Source of the DNA: Paramacrobiotus metropolitanus
Taxonomy: Eukaryota > Tardigrada > Eutardigrada > Parachela > Macrobiotidae
DNA: 64,000 bases
Assembly (NCBI RefSeq): GCF_019649055.1
Contig: NW_026570318.1
Coordinates: forward strand, 434,001-498,000
Direction of reading: 5' to 3'
Positions 55,849-64,000 of the stretch are shown one piece after another. Both the position numbers and the translations under genes were made by a program. How positions within the stretch are numbered: position 1 is the stretch's first letter; every line of letters begins with the position of its first letter. The notes under the pieces were generated by a model. That model worked only from the letters and a program-made list of their open reading frames with translations, made no database searches and was not told where the DNA came from.

Positions 55849-58692
55849 TTTCAGTTGCAACTGATAACGGTAAAACCAGAATTATAGTATTAATCCTCCA
55901 TCAATACGCGATTACACATCGAAGAAAAATACTGCACTGATACTCTCATGCAATTGAAAAATTCCGGAAGAATCACCATTAGCTAACAAAATTAAATAAG
56001 AAATACAGCGATACATACAGGATAAAATTTTAGAAGGCATTCAAAAACATTATTTTCTGATACCTTGTGACTTTTCGACTGTTGCATTTCCAGTTACGTA
56101 GCGCGGCAATAAATACAGCTGTCCGGTGCTCCCTGCTGTCTGCAGTCTTGAAATGTTTTACGATTTCATCCAGGAAGTTCAGCATCCAGGAAGTCCAACG
56201 TGTAATTAGGCGTAATTACAGTATACATGCGATATCGCCGCAACTGAAGGCAGGATAGGTACACATTGCAATCCCTTCTATGCGACGTCAGGTGAAAATC
56301 GTTACGTACAGACAGGCAACGACTATACAGATACAGTCGCCTACTACTCTGTAGAGCAGTTTTTATTGTCCACTGCTGTAAGACGGCAAAACAGAATTGT
56401 GCAAGACATTAAATTTAATAAATTAATTATTAATTTATTAAATTATTTGCAAGATATTGAACTTATTATGACGATGCTATTATCATTATTGGTTATTAGA
56501 CCGGCAAACGCTATTATTGCGTTATTATACAGTCGCGTACTTAAAGATAGAAAGTTAAGATAATATATTATGGACACACAGATACATTTTTGACCTTTTT
56601 GAATATACATATACGAATGTATACCTGAAAACATCTATCGCGTCTGCACTTAATTATAAATGATTTTACGCGGTATGAGCGGTATGGTACTGTGTGCTAA
56701 TTATACGATATAATTAAAACTGTTTCAACCAACGTTAAACTTTATTTTGTACCGTATGTGCAACCTTATGTACAAGTACACTGGACATGGTACTCTCAAG
56801 AGCTCGTACAAGCGCTATCGTTGTAGGCTTGTACAAATACAAAATTAATACGCGATAGACCAATAATAATAATAAAGACTCATTTAGTCGTGGTAGAAAA
56901 GTAGTTAGCCCTACATTAGTGGTGAACCACTAAATGTTGGGAGAAGAGATAGGGATTTTTTAAAAAAGCTGCTCTTCTCCACATACTGGTATATTTATGT
57001 GCATACAATTAATATTAACAAACAAAGCACATGGTCCATAGAAGTACATATGTAATAACAAAAATAACTGAATCATATGTATTCGACCGGAGCGGGGAAG
57101 GTTCTGTAATTCCAGCAAAATTGTTTGTCTGTGTATCTATCTGCCTGTCTGTCCGATACCGAAGTAAAAACCGGATGTTGTGCGCATAAGCGGTTCTTTT
57201 GCGCCACTGTATACAGTGTATACAAATTATCTGGTTAAAGAATGCTGTAAAACAACGCTAGCAAAAAAATGTTTGGAAGGGCATGAAAGTGAACGTTTTT
57301 GTGCAAGTACACGAGTTTGGTACCACGTACCGGGTCGCTTCCCTTAAATTAAAGCGCGGATTGGTTAGCAAAAACACTTTCAATATTGTAAACTTTTTTT
57401 GGACTACCTTCACAATAAGTTGCGGAACGTATTAATTATGTGATGCCTCAATTTATAGTATTATGCTAAAACATCAGGCTAGTTGTTTGTGTTATGAACG
57501 ACTGATGTTTAAGCGGTAAAAAATCATCTTAGATTTTGTTGTTATTTTGCAAAGCTGAGTAATTAGCTGACATCAAGGTGATGAAACTTGTAGGGGATGA
57601 AATCTTCTTTCAAGAAACCTTACACCGAAGTGCTGGTAAGTTACACATTTTTGAAGGGCCCAAAAGACCGTTCCGGAGAATAAGAGTACGGTTTAGCAAA
57701 TTGTTAAGTGTTGACTCAAGTTATAGTTTTTTATTCAATTAAATACTGCGTATGTGCCAGGACAGCCAGGCAGGAATTATTATGCATAACAGTTGGGCAG
57801 TTGATGTTGTTATTAATGTACTCATTTAAACTGCTGTATTAATGAACAGGTTTTATATTTCCAATTTCCGCACTCGGATACCTCGGATTGTTTTCGTCCC
57901 GTTATAACATAATGTGGTAGATGCCATTTCATATGGCGTCTGCCAAACCATATCGCTTGCGAAATGTCACACTCTGAAGGTTTCACCGCTCGCATCAGTG
58001 GAGTGGTCGGCTAATTCACGGGCACGCCAAGCTGATGTTAGGGTTACCTTCTTGTCGTCGTCATCTGTGCGCGGAGATCATGCGCATCACCGAAGGCGCC
58101 GGCGGTGCTTTTTGACTCCGATATTTCCGAACGGCTGTCTGGGCTTCAGCCTTAACCAAGACCTTTTGCCAGCAATACATGGCTTGCACGCCTCGCCTCC
58201 GCAAAAACCTTTAGCGTCTCCCACTAAGGAGCAGAGCATGCTGAATAACACTGCACCTTTATGTGGGCGCCTTGATTCGCCAGTATCGAACAAAACCACT
58301 ACTTCTACCAGTTTCTTCTACTTCTACTTCTATCCCATATTGCCGGTATCCAGAAAATATAAGCCGCTAAATCCGACGAACTAAAACCGTCAACAATTTT
58401 TTCAGTTCGTAGCAGAAAACAATTAAATAAGAAAGGAAGAAAGTAAAGCTGCATGCCGAGACAAAAGGTAGGATGTTCGGAAGAAACAAAGAAGCAGGTG
58501 GAACACAAATAGGCATAAATCTCTTGCACCGCACGTGCCCGCCTCCTTCCTCGAGTATCGCGCATCATCGATGGCACAGATTGCCAGTAGCCAAAAGGTA
58601 TAAGCCGTTAACTCGGATGGACTGCTGAACAATACTCGACATTTTCTCAGGCCATATTTCATTTATTTCAGTTAAAACTGAAAATCTTAAAA
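55849..58692. other. Intergenic with two doubtful regions
   Basis: 58087-58299 (-) and 57914-58384 (+) are overlapping open frames of higher GC; neither has a recognisable domain (the minus frame has FCGGEACKPC followed by a basic tail). Two similar stretches of about 70 bp at 58338-58404 and 58580-58650, each ending in a TTTTTCAG or TTTCTCAG acceptor-like tract, precede the GPCR and may be duplicated leader exon borders. The rest is AT-rich. Confidence 0.4.
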
Positions 58693-59606
58693 ATGATGCT
58701 AAACGTAACCAACGTAACGATTGTGAACGTGACCAGCTCGATCATGCAGCGAAAATCTCTGCTTGCTATTGCCCGTTCGGAACTTATGGCGTTTCTTGTT
58801 GTGAGCTTAGTCGTTTGTATCATCGGTTTTGTGCTTTTTGCCTTCTTCTCGTGGTCCTCATCCGGCAACCGTCTCTCTTCGAGGGCTCGCGCTACCTCAT
58901 CTTGAATCAGGCCATCGCGGAGATACAGCAGATTGGTTTCCATCTGCCGGCTCTCACTATCGGCCTTTACGTAGACGAAGCTGGCAGCCACTCTGTGCTC
59001 TCCAGCAGAGCGTTTTGTCTGCATCAGGCCTTTTTCTTTCTGGTGGTGATGGTTGTGTCCATGTGGGGCCTGTTCGGATTGGCCTTGAACCGTTTCCTAG
59101 CCGTCCGGACAACGTCGTTACAACAGTACAAGCGCTGGACATCCAAGCAGTTCCAACTCACCCAGATCGTGATAATCTGGTTGATTGCGATTTTATGCCA
59201 TATCTACATGTACATCCAACCGGATCTGGTTATGCCAATGGACCTCGCGTCAGGGCCAAAGTGTAATACAAGGCCCAGTGTACAGTTTACGCTGAAACAG
59301 ATATTTGGGACGTACGTCCCACTAGGGCTCACTGGAGTACTGTATTTGGTAATTGCCTTCCTGCTGCTGAAACAGCGGATAAAGAAACATGTGGTGACGG
59401 ATGCCGTTGTAATCGTACAGGAGAGAAATTTCGGGAGACACCGAATCCGGTTGGCCAAAATTCTGTTCATCAACGCCACGGTGCACACCGCGGCCTTCCT
59501 TATCTTCCCGGTGCTGAAGACCGTACGTGGTGTGAGTGCCAGCGCGGATCCTTTGCTGCCGCTCTGGTTCCGCTTAGTATTTCATGCCGGTCAGATGGCA
59601 ACACCG
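58693..59606 (+). CDS. Rhodopsin-like G-protein coupled receptor, 3' exon not found
   Basis: ATG at 58693; the N-terminus MMLNVTNVTIVNVTSS has three N-glycosylation sites. TM1 is ELMAFLVVSLVVCIIGFVLF; a one-base shift near 58840, at GTTTTGTGCTTTTTG, is needed to continue into LLLVVLIRQPSLF. TM2 contains YLILNQAIAEI. TM3 ends with LFGLALNRFLAVR, where NRF stands for the usual DRY. TM4 is IVIIWLIAILCHIYMYI, TM5 YVPLGLTGVLYLVIAFLLL, TM6 ILFINATVHTAAFLIFPVL. TM7 begins PLWFRLVFHAGQMATP and is cut by a GTAAGT donor after 59606 (phase 0). The exon with the NPxxY region was not identified downstream. Ligand unknown. Confidence 0.7.
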
Positions 59607-60321
59607 GTAAGTGGTTGGAGAGTGTTGCTAACCTAATAATTCGCTAAAAAACTAAGTCTACCATCTGCTCTCAGTGATTCTGGGCTAAATGGTAGCGTCA
59701 GCCGCGCGACAGATAAGGTCTTTTTGTTATGCAACAAAATGCCGACCGACGGAATTGCGCGTTGATGCGCCGTTACTTGCAAGAATAGTGGCGCATGTGG
59801 TGCAAGAATTGTTTTCTGAATATTTCCATTTGTTTGTCGCATTGTAAAGGGTGCGCACTGCGCAGGCGGTAGCTCAGCCCGTGGAGGAGCGTGCAGAAGA
59901 CAGATCTTCTTCGAAATCATGCAGCACGTGAAAGATTGCACTTTTCTTCTTTGGGCTTTTTGATTATTTCCACCTTTACTTAGATTTCTCGGATTAGTAT
60001 TTCCAATTTCAAGTTACTGAAATTTTTCTCGCACTTTTTTAAACGTACAAACGCCTGCAGATATGGTACGAGTACGCGAAGCAACCCCGCGAGGTAGAGT
60101 TGCGGCATCGTAACTGCGAGTAGATCTGCTTCCAATCTGAGACCCACCCAAAAGATGAAAAGTGTTGCAACCCAAAAGTGAACCTTTACTTTTGAAACTA
60201 AACTGATTCTCCAGAAATTCAGACTGATTAATGGTCTGCTAGCTGACCTGTAAAGAATAGGTGATCTGTTGGTACCAAAGCAATTGTACAAGTACAAGTA
60301 CAACGGGAGAAGTACAAGTAT
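59607..60321. other. GPCR intron or intergenic
   Basis: Starts with the GPCR donor GTAAGT. No exon with a plausible seventh helix found. A 102-codon frame on the minus strand (59633-59941) looks like chance. Confidence 0.4.
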
Positions 60322-60383
60322 AACATTAGAATGTAGGTCCACCATCTCATGTGCATGAGATGGTAGACCTACATTCTAATGTT
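60322..60383. repeat. 30-bp near-perfect palindrome, 2-nt loop
   Basis: AACATTAGAATGTAGGTC... and complement with one mismatch; centre TG at 60352-60353. Same architecture as 6670-6729. Confidence 0.9.
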
Positions 60384-61061
60384 GACAACATTGCTGTCTT
60401 TCTGACGGTGGGGCCACGCTTCTCACGTGAAAAAAACGCATTCAGTTGCAATAATAGTCCCAGGGAGTTATTTTTTTAACACCTACGCAAAGATCGTGAG
60501 GAGTTAACATCTGTAATTATTTCAAGCATTTTCAAAAATTATTTTGCTTTCACTACAAATTAATGCAAATTGTAAAGTACTCTTTTCATACTGCACTTGC
60601 TTAACCGATTCTTGTTTTGCTTAGGCAACGTTCTTCTTTCTAAGCCGGAATTGTCGCAAGGAAATCGTCTCTCTTTTCAAAATGCAGCCGCCCAATCGCA
60701 GATAAGCAGATAAGATTGTGTTTTGGAAACTCGAATTCGCAGTAGTCTTTTAAACGCGCAGCCCTGGCGACCGGTGTACAACATCCCGCTGTGAATCGAA
60801 GCCCCGCCAAAGTGACGTCGTCTGATTTACCGCGCTCAATAATTATGTCATTAAATGCGAAATTTATTGTGCTTTTTTTAGTTACAGTACCTGCATGCTG
60901 GGTTTTCCATTGACTCTGCATTTTCCAGCCGAATGATTTTAGTGAATATACAAGTACAGTATTTTTGGAGTATGTCAACTAATCCTATTACCAGAGTCAT
61001 TGCGAAATATTATGAGCTGTGTTGCAACGTGCAATGAACAGAAAAACGCCGTTATTTTAGC
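60384..61061. other. Intergenic, nothing recognised
   Basis: No coding potential defended; a pyrimidine tract with acceptor-like CATTTTCCAG near 60928 has no matching exon. Confidence 0.4.
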
Positions 61062-61340
61062 ATACTTCGCTTTGACCATTATTTCGAACGGTTGCACTGT
61101 ACGAATCAATATTTCTAACACCCCACACACACATTTACCCGTGTTGGTATCAGCGCTTCAATCAGCTTACATGCTACACCGCATGCTACATGCTGCAGCC
61201 TACGTGACTCTAGCCGCATTTCAGGTAGCCTTTAGCCTGTTCAAGTGGTCGCCCGCTAGAGTGGCTGTGGATTTGGCCGAGTGTCAGAAATATTGATTCG
61301 TGCAGTGCAACCGTTCGAAATAATGGTCAAACCGAAGTAT
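61062..61340. mobile_element. MITE with 55-bp inverted repeats
   Basis: Arms 61062-61116 and 61286-61340 (ATACTTCG(C/G)TTTGACCATT and complement, a few mismatches). About 280 bp, non-coding. Confidence 0.85.
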
Positions 61341-62325
61341 ACATATTTCATTACGGCCCCTGGATTTTGAAGAAAAAAATATAAAAATAAAACATTTAAA
61401 AAACTGAATATTTTTTGGAGAAAAACTGCTCTCCTCTGGGTAGGAATTGGATGGGTCGGCTGATAACAGCCGACAGATATGACAGACATTCCTCCTAGAG
61501 CAAACTCACACTGCACAGCATAATAATTACGGGTTTATTTAAGGCAGAAATATTTCCGTATTTCCGTAAACTCGTATTTCCTGGCTAGTCGGTAACGCGG
61601 GAATTATGTTGATTGCGAAAATATGGAGTCCCATTACGTGGCTCACTTGAGTCCACCACACTGTTTCTTTCTTTCCGTTCTGATCGCGCTGCAGCTCACA
61701 ATATCGACCGACGTCCAAATAGCATTTGAGGTGGTTCGTCCATTTTTTAACAGCACAAAGAAATCAGATAGACGAGTAAATCACAACGGTAACTTGCGAG
61801 CGAGCCATTGGGTAACTAATGTCTATTACAGTATATGGGCGATGGTGCTGTACGTTTGATGTCAATTGTCAAGTGATTTTACATGTCAATAACTCTGCAA
61901 GATTTTGTTTGTTTAAAAGCAGTAATATGACTCAAAGCAGAATGGAATATCATCTAACTGTTTGGTTTTGGTACACGTAAAATGCCGGAATGTTGTGCAG
62001 TGACAAGCGAACGAGAATCGCTGTAATAACATTTGATCGACAATTTTAGTGTGACATTTAAAATTGTCAAATTGTTTTACACGCTGCCGCGACATTTAAT
62101 TATTGTGATCATTACCATATATGGCAGCCATGAGCTGCTTAAAACAGTTACATCACCAGCGCTTTTCATATCCTTGGTTAATAATTTAATCGAGCTTTTC
62201 ATAAGAACACCCGATTAATTAGCTACAAATACAGAAAAGCCAAACTTTTACGGGTAATTTCGGAAGCTACAGAATAAACCTAAATATAACCAAAGCCTGT
62301 GGATTTTGAAACTGTTCGATTGGGG
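61341..62325. other. Intergenic with one doubtful small ORF
   Basis: 61623-61859 (+) is a 78-codon frame starting with ATG and containing a hydrophobic stretch (FFLSVLIALQLTISTDVQIA) that could be a late signal anchor; no homology seen. Otherwise nothing. Confidence 0.3.
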
Positions 62326-62730
62326 TCAGTTCTCTGAATGCCCCTCCGTCATAGTGCCGGCGGTGGTGCGGCCACCATTTCCAGAAGGTGCGTTGTCATC
62401 GGGATTGACTACACGCGTCATGCACTCCAGATACGGAGTGGAGCAAGCCACGGAGCTCTTGAATTTTTCCACAACTTCGTTTATCATGCTTGTGGTGTTA
62501 CTGGACATGCTACTTTGATTCATCAAAGTGCCACGCGCGATGCAGTCCCAGAACGGCTTAAAGCAGTCCTCCATGATCAAGCTACCCATAGCGCCAGCGT
62601 CAGTTGGTGAGGACCCGGAGGAGTGCTTGGCGCTAACAACCAAAGGAGCCGACGCTGTGCTGCTGATGATCAACAATAACTGCATAGTCAGTACGGTCGC
62701 ACAGAACGGAATACATTTTGTCCAATCCAT
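62326..62730 (-). CDS. Small secreted protein with paired C-x6-C motifs
   Basis: Single exon, 134 residues, ATG at 62730. Residues 1-28 form a signal peptide (KCIPFCATVLTMQLLLIISS). The mature chain is Ser/Thr-rich with two similar cysteine pairs, CFKPFWDC and CSTPYLEC, each C-x6-C, separated by about 35 residues including two N-glycosylation sites (NQSS, NTTS), then a Gly/Asn/Thr-rich tail. The duplicated C-x6-C suggests a two-helix disulfide hairpin. No family recognised; likely extracellular. Confidence 0.75.
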   Translation of the reverse strand: MDWTKCIPFCATVLTMQLLLIISSTASAPLVVSAKHSSGSSPTDAGAMGSLIMEDCFKPFWDCIARGTLMNQSSMSSNTTSMINEVVEKFKSSVACSTPYLECMTRVVNPDDNAPSGNGGRTTAGTMTEGHSEN

Positions 62731-64000
62731 CTTTCTTTAACTGCTTCTGTAACACCAACACCACAGAAATTAATGGCTATTGAGAACGTATAATGTTTCT
62801 AGGATGTGAGTAAATGTATGAAACTCACATTCCGAATTAAAAATGTAACACCAAATATACGCCCGTTTCAGAATCAGACGCTGATTAAACGGTTCGAAAA
62901 ATAAACGGCGGCAGATTTAGGGTAACTATTCGCCTTCACTACGTTGCTGCAACTGACCTTGATTCCACGACGCGCCTTTCTCCCTACTGCAACAAACCAA
63001 CACGAAGATTAATCGTCGACTTGAACAATTTTGCTGCAGTCAAGACGGCTGGCATTCATCTGCTATAAAGTGTAATGTTTATTACGACTTTGACAAAATG
63101 AGTCGTGTACATACGTATAAAATACTTGAAGTTCCGGCACATTTGCAAACAATCGTAGGCAGAATAGGTAGATGGGAAGCAGCAAACCCGAGCTAATGTT
63201 TGCGCAGCCATGCAGAATTTTCTCCACCCATGAACGATAATCAAACAGCAGCCGGAGAAATATGGCTGAAGTTGCTTAGTAGTGCATTTGTGTGCAGAGG
63301 GCAAGGCGAATGATTAGCGATCACAAAAAAGCAAGCGGCTAAGTCAACCTGATAGCGCTTCCGGTTTACCACCCGAGTGAGCTGTATTCCTGAGAATGTC
63401 AACATAGTACGGTGTATTCAGATGACGAGCAGGATTGTACGTAAGAGACTAAGAGGCCATTGAAGTGCAATTGTGAGCAGTGTCTCTGCTACGAACATAC
63501 TGAACATGGGACCGCAGATTCCGAAACGCTTGTTGAGCGATGTTTAGAAAATTACTGCGTAACTTAAAGGATTCAGTTAAACTTAAACCAAATTACGCAA
63601 AATACAGGCGCTTAAGTTCCCGTGACCGCAAGGATACCATTTCAATGAACTGACATATTCTGTGGGAGAACCGGTGTCTGATTTACTTATTAATTATATT
63701 AGTTATTAAATTTCATTTGGGAAACTATTGCACAACAGCAATCGGACGATGTTTGTATGTATATAAATAATAAAAAATGTGGCTGGTGGCAGGCTTAATG
63801 GGTATCTTCCGTCAGCTGTACCGTTTTTGCTGAAAAAATCACCATGCAAAATTATAAAGTAAAGCCTAACGTAAAAAGCATCAAATCAAAATGAAGTTCT
63901 GGTAATAACGTTACAGAAAAAGAGTATCGTATGGACAAGCGATCATCAGTTCCGTGGTACTGGCGTACTTAATTACTGGCAGAATATTCATACTCCTCTA
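62731..64000. other. Intergenic to window end
   Basis: 5' flank of the small secreted gene, then AT-rich sequence. A minus-strand frame 63056-63304 has several cysteines but no signal peptide or splice context and is not called. Confidence 0.4.

Noticed and set aside
57914-58384. 156-codon frame upstream of the GPCR
   Set aside because: Starts with GTG, no domain, ends in a simple-sequence Phe/Tyr stretch, and overlaps an equally open minus frame; left as doubtful.
59633-59941. 102-codon minus-strand frame behind the GPCR donor
   Set aside because: No recognisable feature and lies in the probable GPCR intron.

Overview
This is a window of nuclear DNA from an animal, most likely an invertebrate. 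Genes are split by short GT-AG introns (57 to about 800 bp, once 1.7 kb), products carry signal peptides, N-glycosylation sites and a furin-type site, and a trypsin-inhibitor-like domain is present. Transposable elements are abundant: a Ty3/gypsy LTR element, a Tc1/mariner element, a hAT-like MITE and many fold-back elements. The mix of small secreted proteins and lineage-specific membrane proteins would fit a tardigrade or another small ecdysozoan, but I cannot name the species from sequence alone. No tRNA, rRNA or CRISPR array was seen.

Layout. 1-905: 3' end of a leucine-rich-repeat gene. 2180-3461: a three-exon gene for a secreted protein that resembles dynein light chain LC8. 3839-4081: a truncated LRR copy. 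4197-5270: a large inverted minisatellite. 6272-6896 (-): a six-cysteine secreted peptide gene whose intron holds a perfect palindrome. 8664-9801 (-): a three-exon membrane protein. 13112-14349 (+) and 54921-55848 (-): two diverged members of one multipass membrane protein family. 16110-19719 (+): an eight-exon secreted glycoprotein of unknown family with a 657-bp fold-back transposon in its last intron. 20085-20645: minisatellite and a SAP-domain exon. 21741-23876 (-): a TIL-type protease inhibitor with a prodomain. 27040-34375 and 48196-51112: decayed repeats, including a possible non-autonomous LTR element. 35012-47089: a 12.1-kb gypsy-type element with identical 277-bp LTRs. 51608-53587: a dead mariner with a hAT-like MITE inside its transposase. 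58693-59606: a GPCR, 3' end not found. 62326-62730 (-): a small secreted four-cysteine protein.

The 35-47 kb retroelement is the most interesting object. It has the usual gag, zinc knuckle, protease, RT, RNase H and integrase, with a textbook -1 slippery site (TTTAAAC plus a spaced stem) between nucleocapsid and protease. After pol come 3.6 kb of extra ORFs in which I see up to four linker-histone (H15) like winged-helix segments. Scattered over the whole internal region, coding and non-coding, are at least 28 short hairpins that share the five-base loop ACGAA while their stems differ in sequence. This looks like a distributed RNA signal, perhaps for packaging.

Caution: several reading frames break by one base, often in homopolymer runs (about 510, 16845, 17650, 37870, 39200-40050, 41945, 44190, 46395, 58840). 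With identical LTRs this may be partly assembly error, so frameshift-based pseudogene calls are tentative. All exon joins are my inference from splice motifs and phase.
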